Shown in pieces: positions 37,674 through 47,311 of a stretch of DNA of 64,000 nucleotides. The notes beneath the pieces were generated by a model. The model was not told the origin of the DNA. It did no database searches and saw only the letters and a program-made list of their open reading frames with translations. Each line of letters opens with the position of its first letter. Within the stretch, counting starts at the first letter, position 1. A program made the position numbers and the translations under genes. This DNA is from Chitinophagaceae bacterium (lineage in GTDB: Bacteria > Bacteroidota > Bacteroidia > Chitinophagales > Chitinophagaceae), in the NCBI GenBank assembly GCA_016721085.1, contig JADKJI010000009.1:119337-183336 (forward strand), written 5' to 3'.

Positions 37674-40355
37674 ATGAATACAGGACGCAAAAATAATTTA
37701 AAATACCGTACAACAGCTATTTTATGTATAGCATTGTTTGTTGTAACGTCCTTTATAGCACCTGTTGATACACCGCATCGTAGCTTTGACAAAACCTTAA
37801 CGCCATCTGAAGCAGCGATTTTTCAGTCAATAATAAGAGATACTGTTCCTGAAAAGAAAGACAGCATCGTAAATGTCACGGATACATTCGGTGTGAAGAT
37901 GTCGAAAGATTCATTGGATGCCCCTTTTACTTATGAAGCCTCCGATTCCATGAAGATGGATGTTCCTAATAAACGAATCATATTATATAGTAAGGGAAAG
38001 GTGACTTATAAAGATATAGTGTTGACGGCCGACAGTATTGCCATGGATCAACCGACAAATATGATTGTGGCTACATACCGGAAGGACTCCACTGGTAAGA
38101 TAATCGGATTGCCGGTGATGCTCCAGGCCGAGACAAAAATGACGGCCGATGTTATAAAGTATAATTTCAAGTCACAGCGCGGAGTGACTCAGAATACGTT
38201 CACTACGCAAGGAGAGATATTCATGAATATCGCTAAGTCGAAGAAGATTACAGACAATGAATATTTCGGGATTGAGGGGAAGAATGACCACCTGTAATCT
38301 TGATACTCCTCACTTTGCTTTCATCACCAATAAGCTGAAGCTGATCAATAAGAAGATGGCAGTAACCGGGCCCGTTCACCCCGAATTTGAGGGAGTGCCT
38401 ATTCCTATATATATCCCATTTGGTTTCTTTCCATTGTCTCAGGGTCGCCATTCTGGAATACTTCCACCTACATTCAATGCCAGTGAGCAGTTCGGTTTAA
38501 GTCTTGATGGACTCGGATATTATAAAGTGATTAACGATTATTTCGATGCCACTATCAGGGCCAATCTTTATTCATATGGTGGTTGGAATCTTTATTTGAC
38601 TCCTACTTACAGGAAAAGATATAAGTATAATGGTTCCCTGAATTTCGCCTTACAACGTACCCGTCTACTGACCAATGATGCCAAGAATGAGTTCCAGGAT
38701 TCGAAGACGTTCAATATAACATGGGCGCATACGATGGATCCAAGGGCCAGGCCAGGGACAACGTTTTCTGCAAGTGTAAATGCCGGCTCTACCAAGTTCA
38801 ACCAATTTGTATCGAATAATCCAACGCGGAACTTCCAGAACCAGTTGAACTCTTCTATCACGTATACAAAAGCATGGGCCAACCGCTATAACTTATCGTT
38901 AAGCGCCACCCATAACCAGAATAACAACACAGGATTAGTGAACCTGAGTTTGCCAAACCTCAACTTCAACGTAACTACATTATATCCTTTCCAGAAAAAG
39001 GATTTTGTTGGACAACCAAAATGGTATGAGAAATTAGGTATTGGGTTGAACTCTAACGTAGCCAACCAGATCAGTTTTTACGATTCCCTTTTCAGTTTCA
39101 GAAAAATCATCGATACCATACAATGGGGAGCTCAACATTCTATTCCAATTCAATTATCATTACCACCAATCGGGCCTTCCAAATAGCACCTGGTATATCT
39201 TATCAGGAAAAATGGTATTCCAGGAAGTTTGAAAGGGTTTGGAACGATACAAAGAGAAAGATCGATACCAGTATTGAAAAAGGGTTCTTCAGTTCAAGAG
39301 ATATCTCTTTCAGTTTGGGTATCAATACCGCCATCTTCGGTAAATATGAAAAGTTTGGTAAGAACAGCAATATAAGAGCCATCAGACATGTGATCCGTCC
39401 GAATATGTCGATCAACTATAAACCTGATATGGCGAAGAAGGATTATTATGCTGTAAAGATTGATACCACTGGTCGCCAGTATCGTTTCTCATATTATGAT
39501 GGAACCATCTTCGGACCCTTTAGCGAAGGAAAATATGGTGGTATCGGTTTTGGAATTGATAATAACCTCGAAGCCAAAGTGAAGAACAAAAAGGATACGG
39601 CGGCAGATGCACCGGATGAAAAAATCCGATTGATTGATGGATTCGGTTTCAATGGTGGCTATAACTTCTTAGCTGATTCATTCCAATTATCACCTATCAC
39701 TTTCTACGCACGGAGTACGCTATTTGAAAAAATCAATATTACAGCAGGTGCCACTTTAGATCCTTATGATGTTGACTCCCTTGGATTCCGGAAGAAAGAA
39801 TATGCATGGAAAAGTGGTAAGTTTTCTCCCGGACATATCGTGAATGGTAACGTAGCGGTATCAGCTACCTTCCAATCTAAGTCGAAGGAAAACAAAACGA
39901 AAGAGAAGCAGATACAAGAAAACAATAGCAATCAATTACCCCAAACCATGGAAGAACAGATGATGCAGTTGGAATATGTGCGTCAGAATCCTGCTGAGTT
40001 TGTAGATTTCGATGTGCCCTGGAATGTGACAGTCTCTTATTCACTAAACTTCTCCCGACAGTTCCGAGCCGACTATAGCGGATTCAAAACTGAGTTGTAT
40101 AGTAACCTTAATATGAACGGGGACTTCAGTCTGACCCCTAAATGGAAAGTAGGAATGCAGGCTTATTACGATTTCAAGACTTCGAAATTGCAGAGTTTTA
40201 CCACTTTCATCACAAGGGAATTACACTGCTGGCAGTTATCCATCAATATCACACCGGTAGGATTGTATCGATCCTTCAATATTACAGTAAATCCAAAGTC
40301 GGGTATGTTGCGTGATCTGAAAATCAACCGCACCCGTTATTTCTACGGAACTTAA
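37674..40355 (+). CDS. lptD: Putative LPS assembly protein LptD, two frameshifts
   Basis: The outer-membrane translocon for lipopolysaccharide. After a signal-like N-terminus (TAILCIALFVVTSFIAP), an OstA-like periplasmic domain (about 75-205: NKRIILYSKGKVTYKDIVLTADSIAMDQ, SQRGVTQNTFTTQGE) leads to the barrel: FEGVPIPIYIPFGFFPLSQGRHSGILPPTF is the typical LptD linker of Bacteroidota. The frame slips at about 38265-38290 and at about 39150-39186 (PPIGPFQIAPGISYQEKWYSRKF when joined). Total length is about 890 residues, ending in RTRYFYGT. It is divergent from the amidase, MCE and OstA-like genes. Confidence 0.88.
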
Positions 40356-41098
40356 TAATCCTTTCTTTCTTCGAGGTAAGTTTTCATGATGCTATGGGTC
40401 TTTGTCTTCAGGGTATCTGCTGTGTCTTCTGCAAGAACAGGGATAGGTGGAAGAAAGTGAATCTCCAGTTTATGAGGAAGGAAATAGAAGGTTTTGTTGG
40501 CAGGCAGTACTTTTTTGGTATGGAAGATAACGCCGGGCATCAAGGCCTTTTTTGTATCGGCAGCTAATCGGAAAGCGCCGCCATGGAATTCTCCCAATAC
40601 TTCTTTTGATTTATTACGGGTTCCTTCGGGATAGATACACATATGCAATCCCATCTGCAGCACTTCCTTCATCTTATTATAACTATCTTTACGGCTTTGG
40701 TCACTGCGACGATCTACCAAAACACTACCAGTGCGGTACATTAATCCAAAAACAGGAATCTTAGCCATTTCAATTTTAGCGATGGTCTTGTTACCGCCGG
40801 GAATAGCAGGAGAGGAGATGGGAACATCCATCAATGAATTATGATTGCAGATAACTATATAATTTTCGCCAGGGGCGAAGTTCTCTTTTCCTTTTACCGT
40901 CAATGGGCAACCGGAGAGAGGGAGGAAAACACCCATCCACCAGCGCGACAGTTCGATGAAGCGTCGGTTCTTCTTTGGCTCTTTTACATAGTAAGCGAAG
41001 AGAAGAAAGGGTATCATAAAGATGAGCAAGGTTACTGTAAACAGTAGTATGGCCCAGAGGGCGCAGATGCGGGCGACTATTTCTTTAATCAGTTTCAT
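40352..41098 (-). CDS. plsC: 1-acylglycerol-3-phosphate acyltransferase family protein
   Basis: A 248-residue membrane-associated acyltransferase of phospholipid synthesis (lysophosphatidate to phosphatidate). Motif I is NHNSLMD (HX4D with His86 and Asp91), motif II/III includes GSVLVDRRS and YPEGTRNKS, and motif IV is a proline-containing MPGVIFHT. An N-terminal hydrophobic pair (residues 10-38) anchors it. The stop overlaps the lptD stop by 4 bases in convergent orientation. It lies 6 bases downstream of ung on the same strand. Confidence 0.9.
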   Translation of the reverse strand: MKLIKEIVARICALWAILLFTVTLLIFMIPFLLFAYYVKEPKKNRRFIELSRWWMGVFLPLSGCPLTVKGKENFAPGENYIVICNHNSLMDVPISSPAIPGGNKTIAKIEMAKIPVFGLMYRTGSVLVDRRSDQSRKDSYNKMKEVLQMGLHMCIYPEGTRNKSKEVLGEFHGGAFRLAADTKKALMPGVIFHTKKVLPANKTFYFLPHKLEIHFLPPIPVLAEDTADTLKTKTHSIMKTYLEERKDY

Positions 41099-41104
41099 GC
41101 TATA

Positions 41105-41777
41105 TTATAATGACCAGTCGATAGGGTCGATACCGTTTCTGGTTAGGAATTCGTTTGTTTTTGAAAAATGGTGGCAGCCGAGAAAACCATTGTAAGCGGA
41201 TAAGGGGGATGGATGAGCTGCTTTCAAAACAAAGTGTTTTGTTTCATCTATCAGCGATTGTTTCTCTTGTGCAAATTTACCCCAGAGAAGAAACACTACA
41301 TTCTTTTTCTCATCAGATACTTTCTTTATGGCAGCATCTGTGAATTGGGCCCATCCGATCTTGGCGTGGCTCATGGGTTCATTAGCTCTTACGGTGAGGG
41401 GAGGCGTTCAAAAGTAACACCCCCTGTTCAGCCCAATGGGTGAGATTGCCATGGTTAGGGATATTTATGCCGATATCTTCCTGTAATTCCTTGAATATAT
41501 TCAAAAGGGAAGGGGGCGGATTGATGCCATTTTGCACCGAAAAGCAGAGTCCGTGGGCTTGTCCGGCCCCATGGTAAGGGTCTTGTCCAATAATCACCAC
41601 CTTCACCTTATCTATCGGTGTGGTATTAAAGGCATTAAATATGAGGGAACCTGGGGGGAATATGGTTTTTTTCTGCATTTTTTCGGTACGCAGGAAGTTC
41701 ACTATTTCGAGGAAATAGGGTTTATTGAACTCAGATTTGAGTGCTTTTTTCCAGGTATCGTCTATTTTTACATTCAT
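41105..41777 (-). CDS. ung: Uracil-DNA glycosylase, one frameshift
   Basis: A family-1 UDG that removes uracil from DNA in base-excision repair. The water-activating loop is GQDPYHG (residues 64-70 from Met 41777, catalytic Asp66). Other segments are FPPGSLIFNAFNTTP, NPPPSLLNIFKELQED, HWAEQGVLLLNAS, LLWGKFAQEK and the HPSPLSAY leucine-intercalation loop (catalytic His). The frame breaks at a run of four G (plus 41397-41400). Removing one restores LTVRANEPMSHAKIGW. The joined length of about 223 residues is normal. A start four codons upstream is possible. Confidence 0.93.
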
Positions 41778-41829
41778 GTGAGGCTGCAAACATAAATAAA
41801 AAATCGGCCGTCATTAAAATTAGGATGGC

Positions 41830-41861
41830 TTTGTCGGAACGGGTATGAAGTGGTATATTTG
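41830..41861 (+). promoter_or_regulatory. Bacteroidota-type promoter of the tRNA-Arg gene
   Basis: A -33 box TTTG (41830-41833) and a -7 box TATATTTG (41854-41861) are separated by 20 bases, matching the TTTG-N(17-23)-TAnnTTTG consensus of the Bacteroidota primary sigma factor. The tRNA 5' end lies 25 bases downstream. This is the clearest promoter in the window. Confidence 0.75.
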
Positions 41862-41885
41862 CGCCCGGTTAAGAAAGAGTAATTT

Positions 41886-41959
41886 GGTCCGGTAGCTCAG
41901 CTGGATAGAGCAGCTGCCTTCTAAGCAGCAGGTCATTGGTTCGAATCCAATCCGGATCA
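41886..41959 (+). tRNA. tRNA-Arg (anticodon TCT)
   Basis: A complete cloverleaf of 74 bases. The acceptor stem is GGTCCGG / CCGGATC (one G-T pair), the D-arm is GCTC-AGCTGGATA-GAGC, and the anticodon stem GCTGC / GCAGC has loop CTTCTAA, placing TCT at positions 34-36. The T-arm is TTGGTTCGAATCCAA. The discriminator base is A and CCA is not encoded, as is usual in this phylum. Confidence 0.95.
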
Positions 41960-41967
41960 CAGAATGA

Positions 41968-42002
41968 AGGTCACACTGATTAGTGTGGCCTTTTCTTTTT
42001 TA
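41968..42002 (+). terminator. Rho-independent terminator after tRNA-Arg
   Basis: GGTCACACT and AGTGTGGCC form a 9-bp stem (one mismatch-type G-T pair) with a short GATT loop, followed by TTTTCTTTTTT. It lies about 10 bases after the tRNA. Confidence 0.8.
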
Positions 42003-42060
42003 AAGTCAAAAGTGAAAAGTAAAAAGTCAAAATGGGGAGACATTCCTATTTTTCTTTTTT

Positions 42061-42110
42061 CACCGCAGAGACGCAGAGACGCTGAGGAAGGCCCCTGCGT
42101 CTCTGCGGTG
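42061..42110. repeat. GCAGAGACGC-family palindrome
   Basis: Perfect 16-bp arms (CACCGCAGAGACGCAG at 42061-42076, CTGCGTCTCTGCGGTG at 42095-42110) around an 18-base loop. It is flanked by T and A runs, so it could also act as a terminator. It lies between the tRNA and pcm on the same strand. Confidence 0.8.
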
Positions 42111-42430
42111 AAAAAAACTGAAAAATCAAGATGACATCTCGGGAGATGACATCTTGTGTAAGAAACAACTTCGGTCTACAACCTAAGTTCTTCACAGGCA
42201 TTTTGAGTTATTAACAGATGCGGTTTTTAGAAAGATTTCAGAGTCAATGGTTATAATTGGTGTGGTTGTGGTTCGAGATGTCATCTTGTGTAAAGTACAA
42301 CTACCGCATACTACTTTTTCTTTCCACCGAAAGAAATTAATGAGAGTAATTAAAAAATTTTAATCAGTAAGATTGACCTAGTTCTTCCGCCTCGGCGGAG
42401 TGTCAGGGGTTTTGTATCTTCGCCCCTCTT
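42111..42430. other. Intergenic stretch with a paired GAGATGNCATCTTGTGTAA repeat
   Basis: Two direct copies of GAGATG(A/T)CATCTTGTGTAA, followed at the same distance by CAACT, begin at 42144 and 42275, 131 bases apart. The first is preceded by an inverted copy (AAGATGACATCTC, 42129-42141), forming a near-palindrome. A small hairpin (CCGCC-TC-GGCGG, 42387-42398) lies about 30 bases before pcm. No coding sequence is seen. Confidence 0.6.
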
Positions 42431-43084
42431 ATGAGAACGTACGACGACAGCTATCGCCACAAAGGGATGCGCCAAAAACTAATTGACCTGCTTCGGGACA
42501 AAGGCATTACAGATGAGAAGATATTGGATGTAATGAACGGTATTCCCCGGCACTATTTCCTCGACTCTGCTTTCGACCAGGTGGCGTATGAGGACAAGGC
42601 TTTCCCCATCACCGCCGACCAGACCATTTCACAACCCTATACTGTAGCTTATCAAACCCAGTTATTGGGAATAAAGACCAACGACAAGGTTTTGGAGATC
42701 GGAACCGGCAGCGGGTATCAGGCCATGGTACTTGGTGGGATGGGGGCCAGGGTGTTTACCATCGAAAGACAGAAGAAACTGTTCGACGAACACCGTACAT
42801 TTATACTGCGTTCCAAATATCCTTCTATCAAGTACTTTTATGGAGATGGGTTTGAAGGACTGCCAACCTATGCGCCGTTTGATAAAGTGTTGATCACAGC
42901 CGCAGCACCCTTTATTCCTCCAAAATTGATTGAGCAATTAAAGGTGGGAGGGATAATGGTGATTCCAGTGGGAGAGGGAGCGGTGCAAAGATGCTTCGTC
43001 TTACCAAAAAGCTGATGGAACTTATTCAGAAGAAACATTTGATACATTCTCATTCGTACCGATGATTGAAGGAAAAATAATTGA
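42431..43084 (+). CDS. pcm: Protein-L-isoaspartate O-methyltransferase, frameshifted at the 3' end
   Basis: A repair enzyme that methylates isoaspartyl residues using S-adenosylmethionine. The 194-residue intact part contains GIPRHYFLDSAFDQVAYEDKAFPITADQTISQPYTVA (substrate region), the SAM loop LEIGTGSGYQAMVL and FDKVLITAAAPFIPPKL. It breaks at about 42990-43010. Correct reading in other frames gives MLRLTKKADGTYSEETFDTFSFVPMIEGK and a stop near 43082-43084, the usual C-terminus. At least two one-base indels are therefore present. It is followed after about 20 bases by a phosphoribosyltransferase gene. Confidence 0.88.
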
Positions 43085-43103
43085 TCGCATAAATAACCTG
43101 ATT

Positions 43104-43589
43104 ATGAAAAATTATATCCTCGACGCCGCCACTGCCGCAAAGAAGCTTGAAAGAATGGCTTATGAAATAGTGGAAGAGAATATGGAGGAATCTCTCTTTT
43201 ATTAGTGGGTATCCGCGAAAGCGGTAGCGTTATAGCCAGGAATATCCAACAGCTACTCGCAAAGATCAGTTCCATCCTACTCAATTGGTTACTCTTTCCT
43301 TGATAAACGCTATCCATCTGATGTTACTCCAAGCGAACCGATAGATACCAATGATAAAGTGGTGATCGTAATTGATGATGTTGCTAATACGGTAAGACTT
43401 TGTTATATGCAATGAAGCCTTTTCTGAATCAGCATCCGAAAAAGATTCAAACATTAGTATTGGTGGAACGCACACATAAATCATTCCCTATTCATAATGA
43501 CTATGTGGGGTTTTCGGTAGCGACGACATTGCAAGAACATATTTTCGTTGAGGTTGATGGGGAATGTTGTTGGAGCATATATGGAGTAA
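43104..43589 (+). CDS. Phosphoribosyltransferase family protein (PyrR-like), several frameshifts
   Basis: Joined across frames, this reads MKNYILDAATAAKKLERMAYEIVEENM, LLLVGIRESGSVIARNIQQLLAKI, LVTLSLDKRYPSDVTPSEPIDTNDKVVIVIDDVANTGKTLLYAMKPFLN, HPKKIQTLVLVERTHKSFPIHNDYVGFSVATTLQEHIFVEVDG, ending VVGAYME. The PRPP-binding loop is VIDDVANTGKT. The product, about 161 residues, resembles PyrR-like type I phosphoribosyltransferases and may sense or salvage pyrimidines. Indels lie near 43190, 43300, 43392 and 43565, a cluster denser than in neighbouring genes. Most likely these are consensus errors. Confidence 0.8.
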
Positions 43590-43727
43590 GTTCGAGATGT
43601 TCCATAGGTTTCCAGGTGTTGCTTTCTGATTAATTATTTATATTTCTTTTTTATAGTTTTTTTTAACCGCAGAGACGCGGAGACGCAGAGGAAAGCCCCC
43701 TGCGTCTCCGCGTCTCTGCGGTTAAAA
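43590..43727. repeat. Repeat element, subtype B, with perfect 27-bp hairpin
   Basis: It starts directly after the phosphoribosyltransferase stop with GTTCGAGATGTTCC and GGTTTCCAGGTGTTGCTTTC. A perfect 27-bp inverted repeat follows (43661-43687 with 43701-43727, loop 13) built on the GCAGAGACGCGGAGACGC core. The left flank is shared with the element at 47161-47304 but differs from the flanks of the two 206-bp copies, so at least two subtypes exist. Confidence 0.8.
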
Positions 43728-43779
43728 GAAAATATTGACTGCCCCCCATTTTAACTTTTTACTTTTGACTTTTGAATTT

Positions 43780-44700
43780 TCAGAAGTAAATGAAATACCC
43801 CTTCGTACCCTTCGAACTAAACATAATCGCCGGCGCTGGCATCTTAAACGCATTCAACACAAAGAATGTGGTCTTCAACCATTTCTTATTCGTCTTGATT
43901 TTCGTGAAGTCGATATCTGGAGCTATATAGAATTGACGAACTCTTGGTATATCCCTTCGGTCGAAAGTGATTTGTCCGGCGGAGTTTTTGGCGAGGTTTT
44001 CGAAGCCCCCATACATTCCATCTGCACCATAGCCAACAGCGAGGTTAAGCCATGGAGGTAGCTTACTATCAGGTAAGAATGACCGCAAATTGGCACTGAA
44101 CCAATAGGTCTGGGCATTATAATCTTTCAGCATTCTTTCATACCATTTCTTTCCATATAATTCATTCGCTCTTTGTTCTAGTGCGTTCTCGGAATAGTTA
44201 TAGGTATGAAAGGAGAATTTGTACTGGATTCGTTGTTCTTTCCATAATAGTTCCTGGGCCAGGAACAATCCTGAGCCTACGGTATTGGCAGCCATATCGC
44301 TCCAGCTCCAGCCCCATTTAGAGGAAGTGCCATCGAGGACTTCAATAACGGTCATGAAGGCAAAGGAGCTACCGGCACCTAATAAGGCTGATGATTTGTT
44401 GGTTTTGCCCGCCCAATTCCAGGAGGCGGCCGATGCCCGAGCCAGATTATAGGCCGACCAACCATGTCCGATCTTATCGACCTGTAACCATTCCTTACTG
44501 TCATCAAAACTGTGGAGAGATTCACGAGGGTAGTCCTTGTACCAGGTTTCATTCAGGACTAGCAATGTTCCGGTATACCCTGCAATATGCAGTCCCGCTA
44601 CCCAAGGCAGCCTTGAATGCGGTATTAAAACAGGAATTTCTTTGGCGGCACTATCCTGAGCATTTCCCAGCGAAGGGGAGAAAAAGGATAGGATTACCAA
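43780..44700 (-). CDS. DUF2279 domain-containing protein (YfiM-like)
   Basis: A protein of at least 306 residues, exported. DUF2279 motifs are visible: LQVDKIGHGWSAYNLARA (about 73-90), then FMTVIEVLDGTSSKWGWSWSDMAANTVGSGLFLAQEL. The tail is a predicted barrel ending in KGYFIYF. The only start inside the open frame is a TTG at 44700 in the middle of a signal peptide. The frame is open back to about 44733 and encodes IKKIIIYYPAFLLVILSFF, so the true start lies there, either a non-ATG codon or an ATG lost by an indel. Confidence 0.8.
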   Translation of the reverse strand: MVILSFFSPSLGNAQDSAAKEIPVLIPHSRLPWVAGLHIAGYTGTLLVLNETWYKDYPRESLHSFDDSKEWLQVDKIGHGWSAYNLARASAASWNWAGKTNKSSALLGAGSSFAFMTVIEVLDGTSSKWGWSWSDMAANTVGSGLFLAQELLWKEQRIQYKFSFHTYNYSENALEQRANELYGKKWYERMLKDYNAQTYWFSANLRSFLPDSKLPPWLNLAVGYGADGMYGGFENLAKNSAGQITFDRRDIPRVRQFYIAPDIDFTKIKTNKKWLKTTFFVLNAFKMPAPAIMFSSKGTKGYFIYF

Positions 44701-44808
44701 TAAAAATGCAGGATAGTATATTATGATTTTCTTAATTGGGATAGTGTGGCATTTGTGTGCTTACAAAGTACGTTTCCGAGTCTGTATTTCACTGTTCTGC
44801 TGAATTTT

Positions 44809-44895
44809 CAGGGAAATGAGGAGGGAGAGAATCTTAGAGTTCCGCACTCTCGAAGAGTTCGGAACTCTAAGATTCTCTCCCTCCTCATTTCCCTG
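44809..44895. repeat. Perfect 36-bp palindrome
   Basis: The left arm (44809-44844, beginning CAGGGAAATGAGG) and right arm (44860-44895, ending CCTCATTTCCCTG) are perfectly complementary over 36 bases, with a 15-base loop that contains a small CTCTCGAAGAG palindrome. It lies between divergent genes, so it is not positioned as a terminator. A related sequence (AAAGTTCCGAACTTTCG) occurs at 46745-46781 inside another gene. Confidence 0.85.
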
Positions 44896-44968
44896 CCTCC
44901 TGATTAGGATTTTAAATTTAAAATTCTATAACTTTCAGCTTTAAAAATCAAATTCTTAAATCACCGGT

Positions 44969-46694
44969 ATGGATGCGATTATCTTAGGAAAAGTGAATAC
45001 CTGGCTTTCAGGTAAGTTCGACAATGAAACGAAGGATGCCATCAGGAAAATGCAGGCAGAGAATGAAACAGAACTGGCGGAAGCCTTTTATCGTAACCTC
45101 GAATTCGGTACCGGTGGCTTACGCGGTATTATGGGCATCGGAACCAACCGTATGAACAAGTATACAGTGGGTATGGCTACTCAGGGCTATGCTAATTATC
45201 TCAAGAAATCATTCCCCGATATACAAGTTAAAGTGGCTGTGGCTCACGATAGCCGCAATAACAGCCGCTTCTTCGCTGAAACCGTTGCTAATGTACTCGG
45301 CGCTAACGGAATCAAAGTATTCCTGTTTGAAGCCCTTCGTCCAACGCCAGAATTGAGTTTTACTATCCGTCATCTCGGTTGCCAGGGCGGAGTGGTTTGT
45401 ACTGCTTCCCATAACCCTAAAGAATATAATGGTTATAAAGCTTATTGGAATGATGGCGGACAGCTCGTTCCACCACACGATAAGAATGTGATCACTGAAG
45501 TCGATAAGATCGCATCAGTAGATGATGTGAAATGGTCGGGCGGTGAATCGAATATCAGTATAGTAGGTAAGGAGATCGATGATGCCTATATGACCATGGT
45601 GAAGGGATTAAGCGTATATCCTGAAGTGATAGAAAGACAAAATGACCTCAAGATAGTATATACTCCGATTCATGGTACCGGTATCACCCTGATGCCAGAG
45701 GTACTCAAGCGATTCGGATTTACGAATGTGACCATTGTGGAAGAGCAATCCGTTCCCGATGGCAATTTCCCAACGGTGCATTATCCTAATCCTGAGGAGA
45801 GTGAAGCGATGAGTTTCGGATTAAAGAAAGCAAAAGAGATTGATGCCGATATATTATTAAGAACCGACCCTGATAGCGACCGTGTGGGTATTGGCGTAAA
45901 AGACCTGGAAAGTAACTGGGTGCTTATGAATGGTAACCAGACTGCTGTTCTCGCTTTCAACTATATGATTGAAGCGCGCAAGGCCAAAGGACTGAGCGAG
46001 CCTAATGATATGGTGGTGAAGACCATCGTTACAACCGACATGATCGATCATATAGCTCAGCATAGTGGTATCAATTGCCATAATGTACTGACAGGATTTA
46101 AATGGATCGCTGAACTGATAAAAGAGAAAGAAGGCATTGAAAATTATGTTATCGGTGGAGAAGAAAGTTATGGATTGATGATCGGTGACCAAATCCGTGA
46201 TAAGGATGCCATCTCTGCAGTAGCTCTCTTTATGTGAAATGGCAGCGTATGAAAAAGATAAGGGCCGTTCGCTCTATCAGAAACTGATTGATCTCTATGT
46301 GCAATTTGGATTCTATAAAGAAAGTCTCATCTCTATCACCAAGAAAGGTATGGATGGACAAGCACAGATAGCTGCTATGATGGAAAGCTATCGCAGCAAT
46401 CCACCGAAGACGATCAACGGAGTAGCGGTTGAGCAATTACTCGATTATGAATTGCGTAAAGGCAAGAACCCACAAACAGGACAAGAGTGGGAGATCCATC
46501 TGCCAAAATCGAATGTATTGCAGTTCATGCTGGCCGATGGTTCGAAGATCTCTGCCCGTCCTTCAGGAACCGAACCCAAGATAAAATTCTATTTCAGTGT
46601 GAATGCTCCATTGCATGATGCTGGTGATTTTGAGAAAGTGCAGGCGCAATTGGATGCGAAGATCAAGGGGATTATTACAGATATGAAATTATGA
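44969..46694 (+). CDS. Phospho-sugar mutase (phosphoglucomutase/phosphomannomutase), one frameshift
   Basis: An alpha-D-phosphohexomutase of about 574 residues, the PGM2-like long form common in Bacteroidota. The four signature sites are present: phosphoserine loop CTASHNPKEYNGYK (Ser147), metal loop RTDPDSDRVGIG, sugar-specificity loop GGEESYG, and phosphate-binding RPSGTEPKIKFYF near the C-terminus. The frame breaks at 46229-46233. Dropping one base gives AVALFCEMAAYEKDKG and joins the two parts. It interconverts glucose-1-phosphate and glucose-6-phosphate (or mannose or ribose equivalents). Its stop overlaps the next gene's start. Confidence 0.92.
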
Positions 46695-47122
46695 GAAAGA
46701 TAAAGAGTGAAGGATTGAGTGAAGTAAAGAAGGAAGATCACTTAAAGTTCCGAACTTTCGAAAAGTTCGGAACTCTACGATTTCATCTCCCTTCAGTTCC
46801 TGTAATAGTATTATTAGTTCTATTCTTCTCCGCCTGCGGCGCCAACCTTAGTGATGAAAGAGCTATTGAATTGGTAAGATTGAATTATAAACAACAGAAC
46901 AGCATCGAAGGTGCCGGCACTTGGTTACTCGACACCGTTATAATCGCTGAAACCAAAAAACTCCCTGGCGATACCTGCATATTAGTACAAGCCAATGTAA
47001 GTGGTCTCTACAAACTTCCTGTAATGGAAGATACTCCTGCTGAAACATTTGAACGTTTTAAGGATACGATACAGTTTAAAGCGTGTAAGTGGGGAAGATA
47101 TGGAAGGGGGATGATTGGGTGA
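46691..47122 (+). CDS. Putative small lipoprotein with repeat-derived N-terminus
   Basis: A 143-residue protein starting in a 4-base overlap with the phosphomutase stop. The lipoprotein signal VIVLLVLFFSACG begins only at about residue 38. The preceding residues (KFRTFEKFGTLRF) are encoded by the palindrome AAAGTTCCGAACTTTCG...AGTTCGGAACTCT, a relative of the 44809-44895 palindrome. No Met lies between the repeat and the signal peptide. Either translation begins upstream with an unusually long n-region, or the repeat has separated the original start from the gene. The mature part (NLSDERAIELVRLNYKQQNSIEGAGTW...) has no recognised family. Confidence 0.6.
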   Translation: MRKIKSEGLSEVKKEDHLKFRTFEKFGTLRFHLPSVPVIVLLVLFFSACGANLSDERAIELVRLNYKQQNSIEGAGTWLLDTVIIAETKKLPGDTCILVQANVSGLYKLPVMEDTPAETFERFKDTIQFKACKWGRYGRGMIG

Positions 47123-47160
47123 TTATTGGTTCCACCCACGAATAATACTAAGTTTAAGAG

Positions 47161-47304
47161 TTCAAGAAGTTCAAGGGTTCAAAAGGTTTCCAGGTGTTGC
47201 TTCTTGAGTAATTATTGAGTTTTTGTGAGATAAGTTTTTTTTTTCACCGCGGAGACGCAGAGACGCAGAGGAACGCCCCTCTGCGTCTCCGCGTCTCTGC
47301 GGTT
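47161..47304. repeat. Repeat element, subtype B, second copy
   Basis: The left flank TTCAAGAAGTTCAAGGG and GGTTTCCAGGTGTTGCTTCTTGAGTAATTATT matches the element at 43590. A hairpin follows, with 23-bp arms 47246-47268 and 47281-47303 carrying two mismatches. It lies between convergent genes and ends a few bases before the ICMT-type methyltransferase stop. Confidence 0.75.
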
Positions 47305-47311
47305 AAAAATC

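Noticed and set aside
38257..39186. LptD as three separate genes
   Set aside because: The pieces overlap in different frames and join into one continuous LptD family sequence.
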